Assembly (NCBI GenBank): GCA_943788145.1
Contig: CALSPD010000001.1
Coordinates: 1 to 64,000 of the forward strand
From: an uncultured Flavobacteriales bacterium
GTDB lineage: Bacteria > Bacteroidota > Bacteroidia > Flavobacteriales_G > Salibacteraceae
Reading direction: 5' to 3'
Length of the DNA stretch: 64,000 nucleotides
Below are positions 16,043 to 25,955 of the stretch, one piece after another. The first letter of the stretch is position 1. Each line of letters starts with the position of its first letter. The translations under genes were made by a program, and so were the position numbers. The notes under the pieces were generated by a model, which searched no databases, was not told the DNA's origin, and saw only the letters and a program-made list of their open reading frames with translations.

Positions 16043-17317
16043 ATGCGATTCATAACTACCCTATTGCTTCTATTCGTTTCAGCTATATCCGTCCAAGCAC
16101 AATGGAATAAAACCAATCTGGGTGGCAGCCGAGACATAGCAGTGCATGATGGAAAAGTGTATGCGTTGACCACAACATTGGGACTTCAAGTAAGTGCAGA
16201 CAATGGCGATACTTGGACGGAAGTTAATAACAGCGCCATTGCAGATCGGAAAGACTTTGTGGTTTCAAGCGGTAATCGTCTGTACATTGCTACATACGGG
16301 GTTAGTAACGCCCACGGCACGCTTTATTACACCACCGATGAAGGAGCAAACTGGACAACAGATACTGTTGGCTTGCCTGACGCTCTTTTTCAACCTCCTG
16401 GTAAAGGTGATGTGCGTTCCATTCACGCCTTTGATAATGGAGAAATTATTGGAACTTTTGGAGGTCAGGATGCCTATTACCACAAAAACAACGCAGATGC
16501 TTCTTGGTCCATTATTCCGGACTTAGCTGATCTGGATCCAGACAATTACGCGAGTTCTGGAGATACAGTCATCGCCTTTGGGTCTTCACCGATTATAAAA
16601 TACAGCACCGACCATTGCGAGAGCTTTCAATCCATTACAGCAACGGGGCTTCCAAGCTATTTTGTCACTTCTGATGTTTATTGGGACAAGGGTGGCCGCA
16701 TTTACCTTGGAGTCAATGCTTCGATTATAAGTAAAACGTAACTCTATTATTCGGATGATTTTTGCGCAACTTGGGATAGCTTGAACATCGCTCCATTTGT
16801 TGGGGTCAACTTCACCAGCACGCGCCAATTGATCACTTCTGTTTTCGCCATGGACAACCATGTTTATTTTGCGCTAAACAACGATGCCGGCAACACCACG
16901 GCAGACATCTTCAGTTCTTCTGATGGGGGTCAATCTTTCATCAAAGACACGGCAGGCTTAACAGTCGATAATTTCTTCACGGAAAATGTTTTGAAATTCG
17001 TCTGGAACGACAATCGACTCTTTAACGTTTGTTCGAACACCGATGTTCACTACACCGATTTGGATGGAATCGTGGGAATCAACTCATCAGTAAGCGATCA
17101 GCAGATTAGCATATATCCAAATCCGAGTTCAGGACTCATCCATTTTTCGCAGTCCGTTCGATTATTACAGCTTGTGAGCGCAGATGGCCGACTTCTCGCA
17201 TCGCCAAACAAACCAGTGAACAACATCGATCTTTCTCCTTATCCAAAAGGAATTTACTTCGTTCGAATTGAAGATACCAAAGGCCTTATTCAACATCAAA
17301 AAATTGTTCTCGAATGA
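16043..17317 (+). pseudogene. T9SS-secreted BNR/photosystem-repeat-like propeller protein interrupted by one stop
   Basis: A signal peptide from ATG 16043 (cleaved near VQAQ) leads into Asp-box-like blades, for example GLQVSADNGDTWTEV and LYYTTDEGANWTTD. The frame stops at TAA 16739-16741 and continues without a shift as LYYSDDFCATWDSL and SSSDGGQSFIKDTAG to 17317. The last 75 residues are a type A T9SS sorting domain (SIYPNPSSGLIHF, GIYFVRIEDTKG). It was therefore a secreted, surface-delivered beta-propeller of about 424 aa. One substitution or a small local error would restore it. Confidence 0.72.
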
Positions 17318-17448
17318 GTTTAGAGCGAAGGCAGCAACTGCGTTTCTAGGAATTTAATTCAATTGAACATTTAAAGCTAAGTCCGCCCCGCGATAAACAA
17401 GTTCGGCCAATTCCTGTTGTTTCAGTTAGAAACTAAAGACATGGAACA

Positions 17449-17922
17449 ATGGAAAACTTAAATCGAATTGGACTTGGAACGAAAAAAAGTGAGGAACTTG
17501 CCGAATTGCTGAACGACTTACTTTCAAATTATTCCACCTTTTATCAAAACACCAGAGGCTATCATTGGAACATACAAGGCGATAAATTCTTTGAATTGCA
17601 CTTGAAATTCGAAGAATTATACAATGACCTATTTCTGAAAATTGATGAAATAGCTGAGCGTATCCTCACTCTTGGTTTCACTCCAGAGCATAAATTCTCC
17701 AATTACTTGGTCGATTCATCCATTCCAGAGAGCAAGGAGGTGAACGGTGGTCAAAAATCTGTTGAGGAAGTGTTATCTGCATTTAAAGTGCTTTTAACCA
17801 AACAAAGACATATCCTTGATTTGTCTGGAGAAATCAACGATGAAGGAACCAATGCACTTATGAGCGATTATATCAGAGCACAGGAAAAATTGGTTTGGAT
17901 GTATTCTGCGTATTTAAAATAA
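17449..17922 (+). CDS. dps: Dps-family DNA-binding ferritin-like protein
   Basis: A 157-aa protein that would form a dodecamer, store iron and protect DNA from peroxide. The ferroxidase-centre signature is complete: YHWNIQGDKFFELH (His about residue 40, Asp) followed by FEELYNDLFLKIDEIAERIL (Asp and Glu). The length is typical. The N-terminal tail (MENLNRIGLGTKKSEE) is short with few lysines, so DNA binding may be weak. It stands alone between a propeller gene and an SDR gene. Confidence 0.9.
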   Translation: MENLNRIGLGTKKSEELAELLNDLLSNYSTFYQNTRGYHWNIQGDKFFELHLKFEELYNDLFLKIDEIAERILTLGFTPEHKFSNYLVDSSIPESKEVNGGQKSVEEVLSAFKVLLTKQRHILDLSGEINDEGTNALMSDYIRAQEKLVWMYSAYLK

Positions 17923-18015
17923 CTAATCTTTCCAACTTCAATACTGACGCTGCAATAGACCATTTAGATCAGTCTAACGCTAAACCACGAATCTCACATC
18001 ATGAATCAACCCTAA

Positions 18016-19449
18016 ATGAGAATACTGCTCACTGGATCATCTGGATACATTGGAAAACGGCTCCTTCCCATTTTGGTGGAAAATGGCCATGATGTAATCT
18101 GTTGCGTGCGTGACAAAAAACGATTCAATCCACCTGAATCATTAAAGTCAAGAATTCAAATAATCGAAGTGGATCTTTTGGATGAGACTACCTTGGCCAA
18201 CGTGCCCCTCGACATCGATGCCGCTTATTATTTGGTTCATTCCATGTCCTCATCTTCAGATTATCAGTCGCTTGAACTTCAGTCTGCAGTTAATTTCAGA
18301 AAGGCCATCGATAAAACTGATGTAAAACATGTTGTTTACCTCAGCGGAATTGTGAACGAATCGGCACTATCACAACACCTTTCTTCTCGAAAAAACGTGG
18401 AAACGGAACTAGGCAAAGGAAGTTATCACCTGACCACCTTGAGAGCAGGAATCATCATAGGTTCGGGAAGTGCATCCTTCGAAATTATGCGCGATTTGGT
18501 AGAAAAACTACCAATAATGATTACGCCCAAATGGTTGAATACGAGGTGTCAACCAATCGGGATTTCAGATGTACTGGCCATGCTCTCGAAAACCATCTTA
18601 AATCCAAAAACCTACGATAGAGATTTTGACATTGGCGGCCCAGACATTTTGACCTATAAGGAAATGCTCTTGGAATTTGGCCGGATTAGGAACTTAAAAC
18701 GATACATCCTAACCGTTCCCGTTATGACGCCCAAAATATCATCTTACTGGCTCTATTTTGTTACATCAACTTCCTATAAACTCGCCATTGCCTTAGTCAA
18801 TAGCATGAAGATTGAAGTGATTTGCCGCAATGATGAAATCAATCACCTACTCAACATCGAGCCGGTGAGTTATCAATTGGCTTTAAAAAAGGCCTTTAGT
18901 AAAATCGAACGAAACGAAGTCGTTTCGAGTTGGAAAGATGCCTTCATAAGCAGTGGATCAACATTCAATATTTCCGAGTTTCTGGAAGTGCCAACTTTTG
19001 GCTGTTTTAAAGACAGACGGGAAAAAATAGTTGAAAACCGAGCCGATTGCATTGAAAATATTTGGAGCATAGGAGGAGAAAATGGTTGGTATTTCGGAGA
19101 CTGGCTTTGGCAAATTCGGGGCTTTTTAGATAAAGTGGTGGGTGGCGTTGGACTGCGAAGAGGCAGAACATCCGAAAATTCTTTAAACGCTGGAGATGCC
19201 TTAGATTTTTGGAGGGTTTTGTATGCGAATAAGGAAGAGGGAAGGTTATTGCTCTATGCAGAAATGAGACTACCTGGTGATGCTTGGCTCGAATTTCGGA
19301 TCGATAAAAACAAGCTGGTTCAAAACGCCACCTTTCGACCTTTAGGTCTAATGGGAAGGCTGTATTGGTTTTCTGTTTTACCCTTCCATGGGATGATATT
19401 CAAGGGTATGATTCAAAACTTGGCTAAAAAGAAAGTCTCCTCGGGATAG
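18016..19449 (+). CDS. NmrA/SDR-type NAD(P)-binding protein with C-terminal DUF2867
   Basis: A 477-aa fusion common in bacteria. Residues 1-290 form an atypical extended short-chain dehydrogenase fold with the Rossmann motif TGSSGYIGKRLLP at the start, VDLLDETTL as the adenine-side Asp, and AYYLVHSMSS. Residues about 320-470 match DUF2867 (NGWYFGDWLWQIRGFLDKVV, LRRGRT, PLGLMGRLYWFSVLPFH). No classical YxxxK is apparent, so it may bind rather than turn over cofactor. Substrate unknown. Confidence 0.8.
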   Translation: MRILLTGSSGYIGKRLLPILVENGHDVICCVRDKKRFNPPESLKSRIQIIEVDLLDETTLANVPLDIDAAYYLVHSMSSSSDYQSLELQSAVNFRKAIDKTDVKHVVYLSGIVNESALSQHLSSRKNVETELGKGSYHLTTLRAGIIIGSGSASFEIMRDLVEKLPIMITPKWLNTRCQPIGISDVLAMLSKTILNPKTYDRDFDIGGPDILTYKEMLLEFGRIRNLKRYILTVPVMTPKISSYWLYFVTSTSYKLAIALVNSMKIEVICRNDEINHLLNIEPVSYQLALKKAFSKIERNEVVSSWKDAFISSGSTFNISEFLEVPTFGCFKDRREKIVENRADCIENIWSIGGENGWYFGDWLWQIRGFLDKVVGGVGLRRGRTSENSLNAGDALDFWRVLYANKEEGRLLLYAEMRLPGDAWLEFRIDKNKLVQNATFRPLGLMGRLYWFSVLPFHGMIFKGMIQNLAKKKVSSG

Positions 19450-19496
19450 AATTCAAAAGAAGCAGAATCATTGATTCCTCAAATGAACTTTTACAC

Positions 19497-20684
19497 CTAT
19501 CCCTTCCTTCGCTTTGTCTCTTTCAGGATCATGGTCAACTCTTTTCCCATTTGACCAGCAATGGCCGTGTTTTCCTTTGCTCGTCTGATTAAATAGGGAA
19601 GCGTGAACTTGACGGGGCCATAGGGCAAATATTTGCTGACGTTGTAGCCAGCAGCAGCGAGATTAAAGCTCATGTAGTCGCTCATACCGTAAAGCTGCGA
19701 GAAGTAAATGTGTGGATGGTTGTTTTGTAGTCCTCTTTCCTGCATAAACTGCGCGAGGTATTTACTGCTGTATTCATTGTGGGTTCCAGCGCACACTTCT
19801 ACCCAATCGATGTTTTCCACGCTCAGTTTTAGCGCTGCATTGTAGTCGTCATCCGTAGCGGCCTTGTTTGGCTGAATTGGGGTTGCGTAGTTTTTTTCTT
19901 TCGCTCTAGCATTCTCCTTATCCAAGTAAGCTCCGCGTACGATTTTCATTCCGACTTTAAAGCCCGACCTACGCGCTTTTTCCATCAGCGATTGATAATA
20001 GGCGAGTCTGTCATGGCGAAACATTTGAATGGTCTGAAAAACTATAGCTTTTTCGGTGTTGTATTTTGCCATCATCGACTCAACCAATCGATCGATGGCC
20101 GGTTGAAGCCAGCTTTCTTCTGCATCGACATAAACGGGAACGCCCGCATCAAAATTTGCCTTGCAAATTCGCTCAAAGCGTTGATGAAGCTGAGCAGACA
20201 AGGTGCGTTCGGTATCCGTCAAATCACCGCCAGAAGATAGTTTTTCCAACAGTTTATTGGAAGCGATTCCGCTAACCTTCATACAAGTGACGGGAATGTT
20301 TGGGTTGTTTTTCGCGATGTCAACAATGCGAATAAGTTCTTGTTCCGTTTTCGCAAATTCCGTTTCCGATTCTTGCCCTTCCACTGAATAATCGAGGATA
20401 GCTCCTACATTGCTCGCGCCCAATTTTTTAACCGCTTCCAAGCTCTCCGTGATGGTTTCACCGCCACAAAAAACCCGAAAAATGGTTGGTTTCGCGGCCC
20501 AACTTACCGGAAGCTTTAAATTGACTGCAGTCTCTGCCAATGATGTCGAAAAGCTCGTCAATGTTGGGCTGTTCATCAGTTTGAAAATCCAATAGTTGAA
20601 TTTTAAATCGGCATCGCTTAGATGCGCGAATGCCTTTGAGGTGTCGTCAAAACTGACGGGCGAAGTTTGTGTAGGGTCGCTCAT
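19497..20684 (-). CDS. Proline dehydrogenase
   Basis: A 395-aa FAD enzyme oxidising L-proline to pyrroline-5-carboxylate, the first step in using proline as a carbon and nitrogen source. Diagnostic sequence includes VYVDAEESWLQPAID, KVGMKIVRGAYLDKE, and the substrate-binding tail YLPYGPVKFTLPYLIRRA with EN following. The length fits monofunctional PRODH (PutA N-domain). The start ATG lies 2 bp after the stop of the upstream M1 peptidase gene, so the two are co-transcribed, linking peptide breakdown to proline use. Confidence 0.92.
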   Translation of the reverse strand: MSDPTQTSPVSFDDTSKAFAHLSDADLKFNYWIFKLMNSPTLTSFSTSLAETAVNLKLPVSWAAKPTIFRVFCGGETITESLEAVKKLGASNVGAILDYSVEGQESETEFAKTEQELIRIVDIAKNNPNIPVTCMKVSGIASNKLLEKLSSGGDLTDTERTLSAQLHQRFERICKANFDAGVPVYVDAEESWLQPAIDRLVESMMAKYNTEKAIVFQTIQMFRHDRLAYYQSLMEKARRSGFKVGMKIVRGAYLDKENARAKEKNYATPIQPNKAATDDDYNAALKLSVENIDWVEVCAGTHNEYSSKYLAQFMQERGLQNNHPHIYFSQLYGMSDYMSFNLAAAGYNVSKYLPYGPVKFTLPYLIRRAKENTAIAGQMGKELTMILKETKRRKG

Positions 20685-20686
20685 GA

Positions 20687-22570
20687 TTACAACTCTATTT
20701 GTAAAAGTTCATCTAAGGTATTTGTTGAAACCGAATGGTAGTTAGGTCTTGCCTTTTCATAAATCATTCGGGCGCGCTCCATCGTTGGATCGGCCTTTAT
20801 GAGGGCTGAGTATAAAGGCGTCAAGAACTTACGTCTTCCCACACGAATCAAAAACTGTTCGATGGCCGGATCGGCCGCTTTGTAACCTCGATCGATGGCC
20901 AACTCATACCAAACAGCAGCAATCTCACTGTTTCCTGTGGAGGTAAAAAGATAAGCCTTATCTAAAGTTGACATTTGTTCTAAAGTAACGTCAGCGGGTA
21001 TTTTCCTCAAGAAATGCAACCATTGATGAGTCGTCCAATTAGCCGTATCAATGGCAGTGACATCATTTGAAGACATGAAAGCATCGAGTTGGCCCTCAAC
21101 TTGAGCAAACAAAGACGACCCAACATTCACCACATTTGATGGCAACCCCGGTTCATAAACCCATTGATGGATTTTGTAACCCGCATATTTTTCTTCGCTA
21201 TCATCCAATAAATCTCGCTTCAGATTTTCGAGGAAGCGCTCCGTGTCCATGGTTTTAAAGGCATTATCTGTGAAGTGCTTTAGCAAGAAGGCATCGAACT
21301 TTTCTCGACCAACCTGTTCTTCCAAGGTTCGAAGAAAAAAGTATCCTTTTTCGTAAGCAATGTCGCTCATGCCATCATCCGGGTCTCTACCCATTAAATC
21401 GAGCTTCAGTTTCGTGTCGTTTGGTGTGTCTTTAAATTCTTCCAGCGTATGCTCAAGGTCTTGCCAGCCTAGGATGGCTAACATATTGGCATAGTCTTCT
21501 CCGTAAACGGCTTCCATTATTCTGCGTTCGAAATAGACAGTAAAGCCTTCGTTCAACCAGAAGTCATTCCACGTACTGTTCGTTACTAAGTTACCACTCC
21601 AACTGTGAGCTAATTCATGTGCAACTAAGGCTGTAAGCGAACGGTCGCCAGCCAAAATAGTGGGTGTAGCGAAGGTCAATCTCGGATTTTCCATTCCTCC
21701 AAAAGGGAAACTTGGCGGCAACACAATGACATCGTAGCGTTCCCATGCGTACGGTCCGTAAAGCTTTTCGGCAGCCTCCAACATTTTCTGCATATCGGCA
21801 AATTCATAGGTAGCGGTTGCCAAAATGCTTGGTTCTGCATATACGCCCGTTCGGTCGCCAACGCTTTCAAATTCCAAATTTCCCACCGACAGCGCCATCA
21901 AATAACTTGGAATAGGCTGATCCATTCGGAAATGATATACACCTGAAGTGTCCAATTGAGTTGGATTCGTAGCACTCATAAGCGCCATTAAATCCTTTGG
22001 AACATGGACGGTGGCTTCATAGGTGTATCGAATGCCTGGACTATCTTGACAAGGCAACCAAGTACGCGCTAAAATGGCTTGCGATTGAGTAAACAAGAAT
22101 GGATGCTCCTTCCCTGCTGTTTGTTGTGGCGAAAGCCATTGCAAAGCCTCAGCTCCGGAAGTGGTTGCATAACTGATCGAGACTTGCTTGGAAGAATCAG
22201 TGACTTCGACTTCCAATGGAACGCCCATAAACGGTTGCTCTGGGCCTAACCACCAGTTTTTGGTTTCAACACCATCCACTGATACGGATTTAATTTCCAG
22301 ATTTCTCGTATCGAAGATGATGCGGTTTTCTCCGGTTGTTACACGAATATCATAAGTGGCCGAACCGCTAATCTTTTTGGACTCAAAATCGACATGGATA
22401 TCGAGATTTAAATGATCGACAACGGCCTGATTTGGGCGTGAAAAGCTGTGAATTGGTGTACTAAATTTTGGAGGCTCAGTTGCCTCAGTTGCCGGCTTTT
22501 TCTCTTCAGAGCAGCTGGATAGAACGGAAAGAAAAACAAGAAAACAAAAGCTTAAAACACGCATAGTCAA
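20687..22570 (-). CDS. M1-family aminopeptidase lipoprotein (leukotriene A4 hydrolase-like)
   Basis: A 627-aa protein with a lipoprotein signal (lipobox LSSC, Cys about residue 21), so it is probably membrane-anchored in the periplasm or at the outer membrane. The zinc site is VAHELAHSWSGNLVT with NEGFTVYFERRI downstream, and the substrate-binding loop GGMENPRLTFATPT is present. The C-terminal region resembles the LTA4H helical domain. It would trim N-terminal residues from peptides. Two starts are possible (ATG 22570 or 22564). It is followed directly by proline dehydrogenase. Confidence 0.92.
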   Translation of the reverse strand: MTMRVLSFCFLVFLSVLSSCSEEKKPATEATEPPKFSTPIHSFSRPNQAVVDHLNLDIHVDFESKKISGSATYDIRVTTGENRIIFDTRNLEIKSVSVDGVETKNWWLGPEQPFMGVPLEVEVTDSSKQVSISYATTSGAEALQWLSPQQTAGKEHPFLFTQSQAILARTWLPCQDSPGIRYTYEATVHVPKDLMALMSATNPTQLDTSGVYHFRMDQPIPSYLMALSVGNLEFESVGDRTGVYAEPSILATATYEFADMQKMLEAAEKLYGPYAWERYDVIVLPPSFPFGGMENPRLTFATPTILAGDRSLTALVAHELAHSWSGNLVTNSTWNDFWLNEGFTVYFERRIMEAVYGEDYANMLAILGWQDLEHTLEEFKDTPNDTKLKLDLMGRDPDDGMSDIAYEKGYFFLRTLEEQVGREKFDAFLLKHFTDNAFKTMDTERFLENLKRDLLDDSEEKYAGYKIHQWVYEPGLPSNVVNVGSSLFAQVEGQLDAFMSSNDVTAIDTANWTTHQWLHFLRKIPADVTLEQMSTLDKAYLFTSTGNSEIAAVWYELAIDRGYKAADPAIEQFLIRVGRRKFLTPLYSALIKADPTMERARMIYEKARPNYHSVSTNTLDELLQIEL

Positions 22571-22683
22571 GGATTCAATTTATTGACCGCGAAAGTAATG
22601 TTCGATCATCATTTTGAAGTAAGGCTTCTGCGCTTTATCGCCCTTTACCTCAGTGTTAAAAACCCGAACTATGAATCCTCTTA

Positions 22684-23076
22684 TTATTTCGCTTTGGGCG
22701 TCCGACACGCTTCATCTTCCTTGACTCTCACTCTATTGGAGGCAGCAACCAATTCTTTCAAATCGGCTTTGAGTTTAGCTTTTGAATCCACTGTCATTCC
22801 AGCTAAATCGAAACAAAAATCTACTTCGCCTTCTCGTCCCCATCGAACTCTATTATAGTTCACCGTTGGGTAATTCGTTTTTAAAAACTCAACAACTTGA
22901 TCTAACATATTCTTATCAATGCCATTGCCTGGACTAAAAAAGGATAGGATTAATTCTGATTGCTCCGTCTTGGCTGAGTCTTCGGTGGCCTGATCTGACT
23001 GACCTTTGGATGATTTGCAAGAAAAGGAAAGGAGCATAACGCTTAGGAACATCATGGGAAAAATAAGTGATCTCAT
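22684..23076 (-). CDS. Small lipoprotein of unknown function
   Basis: A 130-aa protein from ATG 23076. The lipobox is LLSFSCKSSKG, giving a lipidated Cys near residue 19. The mature part is an acidic linker and a small mixed fold (FLKTNYPTVNYNRVRWGREG) with no recognised family. The start overlaps the stop of the upstream M43 protease gene (ATGA), implying coupled translation. An in-frame start further upstream would destroy the signal peptide, so I rejected it. Confidence 0.6.
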   Translation of the reverse strand: MRSLIFPMMFLSVMLLSFSCKSSKGQSDQATEDSAKTEQSELILSFFSPGNGIDKNMLDQVVEFLKTNYPTVNYNRVRWGREGEVDFCFDLAGMTVDSKAKLKADLKELVAASNRVRVKEDEACRTPKAK

Positions 23077-24335
23077 CGCACAAAGAGTTTTACGGTTTTC
23101 ACCCCTTGATCGCTGGCGATCTCTACCAAATAGCACCCCGAAGTCAATGCATTTACAGGCAATTGAATGCTCGATCCTGTTTTCTGGTTTATGCGCATCT
23201 GAAGCGTTCCAGAAAGCGAATAAACGCTGGCGCTGATATTTTGCTGCGAGGCCCCAAAATCGACCATAACCATGTCATCTGCAGGGTTTGGATAAAGATT
23301 AAACGGTATACTTTCGGTCGCTCTGATTCCCACAGAACTCGATTCGCATCCAGCTGAAGTTTTCAATGCGGATCGCGCTCCGTCAATTGCCGCGTGCATT
23401 CTGAGCTTCTGTCCTCCTGTAAACATCTTCATACAGTCATCATCCACATAATCCATGTAGTTCATATACATCTCCCCATTCTGATCGCTTCCGCAGGAAT
23501 TATTTGGCCGATTCGGGAATGACGGACAATCATAATTCTCCTCTTCATGCTCGGGTGTGTCGTTTACTAAATCGTCTCCACAAATATCATCGCCCCAAAT
23601 GTGAAATAGATTTAACCAATGTCCTACTTCATGTGTTGCCGTGCGGCCATTATCATTGACACCAAATCCGTTGCTTCCAGCAGTACCAACAGTTCCAAAA
23701 ACTTCGTGACGAAAGACAATTCCATCCAACTCGGGATCGGACGAAAGTTCTGAAGGAAAGGCTGCAAATCCTAAGGTTAACGAGTCATTGTGAAATCCAA
23801 CCACCCACATATTTAAATAGGAAGTTGGATCCCAATTATCAACTCCACCAGTGGCGGAGCTTTTCATATCCTCAGAATAATCGTCAAAATATGGAACGGA
23901 AGTTTGGGTTCGAGTAATTCCCGTTGTAGCAAAACCGTCTGGATCTTGTTGTGCCAAACAGAACTCAATTTCAGCATCGGCCACATAGGGCCAAAAGGCA
24001 TGACTGCTGGACAGTGAATCTGCATTCATCAATCGAAAATCTTCGTTCAATCGATCGATTTGTGAATTAATTTGAGCCGTAGATATGTTTTGTGTCGAGT
24101 TGTTATAAAGCACGTGAACCACGACTGGAATGGTAACTTTTAGCGCACGGCTTGAGCTGTTATCTTGATAAATCTCTGTGAAATTTTGGAGTTGTTCTCT
24201 GCGCAATAACGCCTGTGGGTCTTGTTCTACCTTTTCTTCCCAATTTGCATGAGAACGACATTTTTGAGCCGATAGGGTTGGCGTTAGCATAGGAAAAATC
24301 ATTGCTATTAGCAACAAACACAAGCTTGGTTTCAT
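23073..24335 (-). CDS. M43-family zinc metalloprotease (cytophagalysin-like) with T9SS sorting domain
   Basis: A 420-aa secreted protease. It has a signal peptide (ending LSAQ), a propeptide-like region with IPVVVHVLYN, then the zinc motif ATHEVGHWLNLFHIWG (HExxHxxGxxH type) around residue 232. Paired cysteines (DDICGDD, NYDCPS, NSCGSDQ) and the Met-turn YMNYMDYVDDDCMKMFT follow. The last 75 residues are a T9SS type A domain (FNLYPNPADDMVMVDF to TVKLFVR), so it is exported across the outer membrane. Its stop overlaps the start of the small lipoprotein gene. Confidence 0.92.
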   Translation of the reverse strand: MKPSLCLLLIAMIFPMLTPTLSAQKCRSHANWEEKVEQDPQALLRREQLQNFTEIYQDNSSSRALKVTIPVVVHVLYNNSTQNISTAQINSQIDRLNEDFRLMNADSLSSSHAFWPYVADAEIEFCLAQQDPDGFATTGITRTQTSVPYFDDYSEDMKSSATGGVDNWDPTSYLNMWVVGFHNDSLTLGFAAFPSELSSDPELDGIVFRHEVFGTVGTAGSNGFGVNDNGRTATHEVGHWLNLFHIWGDDICGDDLVNDTPEHEEENYDCPSFPNRPNNSCGSDQNGEMYMNYMDYVDDDCMKMFTGGQKLRMHAAIDGARSALKTSAGCESSSVGIRATESIPFNLYPNPADDMVMVDFGASQQNISASVYSLSGTLQMRINQKTGSSIQLPVNALTSGCYLVEIASDQGVKTVKLFVR

Positions 24336-24379
24336 AAAGTTAGGTTTGGATCAAAATAAAAGACAAATCCCATTCGATA

Positions 24380-25792
24380 CTAAAAAATCTTCCCCGGATT
24401 TAAAATTCCCTTTGGATCAAACACGCGCTTGATCGATCGCATGAGTTCGAGGTGACTTTCACTAAACATAATGTCCATGTAATCTCGTTGCACCAAGCCG
24501 ATTCCATGCTCACCCGATATTGTTCCTCCAAGAGCTTTCACCCGTTCAAATAAGAGTCGAATACCCACTTTAGTGGTTTTATTCCAATCTTCCTCACACA
24601 TTTCATCCCGAAGAATATTCACATGGAGGTTTCCATCGCCAGCATGGCCGTAGCAAACGCTTCGAAAGCCATAGAGCTTCCCTACTTCTTTCACGACCTT
24701 TAACAGCGCTGGAAGTTGAAAGCGCGGAACAACGGTATCTTCTTCCTTATATATACTCTGAGCTTTCACCGCCTCGCCCACTCTTCTTCGCAATTTCCAG
24801 AGTTGATCTTTCTTGGCTTGATCTTCCGCAAATAGCACTTCACCGCAGTCAAATGCTTCAATGACTTCCGCAATTCTTTCACAATCTGACATGAGTGCTT
24901 CTAAATCATTTCCATCCACTTCGATAAGCAAGTGGGCCTGATCTTCAGGTAATAACGGGACGGGCTCCTCGCCAATAAAGTCCATGGCATAGACAATGGC
25001 ATCGCGCTCCATAAACTCCATTCCCGATGGGGTAATTCCGGCTCTGAAAATGGCGCTCACTGCTTCGCATGCTTTCTCTGCCGATTTGAATGGAACCAAC
25101 ATCAATAAATCGTGTTTTGGGTGAGGAATCAAGCGCATGACAATTTTGGTAATGATTCCTAGGGTGCCTTCACTGCCAATCATCAGTTGAGTAAGGTTAT
25201 ATCCTGTACTGTTTTTGAGCGTATTCGCTCCAGTCCAAATAACTTCACCACTGATTAAAACAACTTGTAAATTCAGCACATAATCCTTGGTGACCCCATA
25301 TTTAACCGCCTTTGGTCCGCCAGAATTTTCACTAACATTTCCGCCAATAAAACAACTGCCTCGACTCGCTGGATCGGGCGGATACATCAATCCTTTGGCC
25401 TTAACGGCATCTTGAAAAACTTGGGTGATTACCCCGGGTTCAAGAGTGCATTGCAAATTACGTTCGTCAATATCGATGATGGCGTTGAATTTTTCCATAC
25501 TCAAGCCAATCCCTCCATGTAGGGATAATGCGCCACCGCTAAGTCCTGTTCGCGCGCCTATGGGGGTAACAGGAATTACATACTCGGAGGCTATTTTCAT
25601 AATGGCCGAAACCTCATCCACCGTTTTTGGTTTGAGCACAACAGCTGGAGGAAAGTTCAAATCTTCCGTTTCATCATGGCCGTAAATTGACCGGGTTTCC
25701 TGATCCAAAAACAAAGCATCCGGTCCAACAATCGCCTTTAAAGCGGCTATAACATCTGGAGAAAGATCAGAATGAAATTCGAATTGACTCAT
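24380..25792 (-). CDS. glcD: FAD-linked oxidase, glycolate oxidase GlcD / D-lactate dehydrogenase-like
   Basis: A 470-aa flavoenzyme of the VAO/PCMH family oxidising a 2-hydroxyacid such as glycolate or D-lactate. The FAD-binding half contains VTPIGARTGLSGGALSLHGG and RGSCFIGGNVSENSGG. The C-terminal FAD-oxidase domain ends with YGHAGDGNLHVNILRDE and SGEHGIGLVQRDY. The length is typical of GlcD. No glcE/glcF neighbours are present, so a stand-alone D-lactate or glycolate dehydrogenase is likely. The 163 bp upstream separate it from the divergent S9 peptidase gene. Confidence 0.86.
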   Translation of the reverse strand: MSQFEFHSDLSPDVIAALKAIVGPDALFLDQETRSIYGHDETEDLNFPPAVVLKPKTVDEVSAIMKIASEYVIPVTPIGARTGLSGGALSLHGGIGLSMEKFNAIIDIDERNLQCTLEPGVITQVFQDAVKAKGLMYPPDPASRGSCFIGGNVSENSGGPKAVKYGVTKDYVLNLQVVLISGEVIWTGANTLKNSTGYNLTQLMIGSEGTLGIITKIVMRLIPHPKHDLLMLVPFKSAEKACEAVSAIFRAGITPSGMEFMERDAIVYAMDFIGEEPVPLLPEDQAHLLIEVDGNDLEALMSDCERIAEVIEAFDCGEVLFAEDQAKKDQLWKLRRRVGEAVKAQSIYKEEDTVVPRFQLPALLKVVKEVGKLYGFRSVCYGHAGDGNLHVNILRDEMCEEDWNKTTKVGIRLLFERVKALGGTISGEHGIGLVQRDYMDIMFSESHLELMRSIKRVFDPKGILNPGKIF

Positions 25793-25955
25793 AACATCAA
25801 AGTAGCGACAAATATTTCATCCGCTCGATTCCAAAAGCTGTGATTCTTCAACATCGACTTTCAACAATTTCACGATTAATCCCAAAATTGCTCGATCGAG
25901 TCAAGCATGTGCTGCCAATTATTGCAATTCCATACTTTCGGCAACACAACAAACT

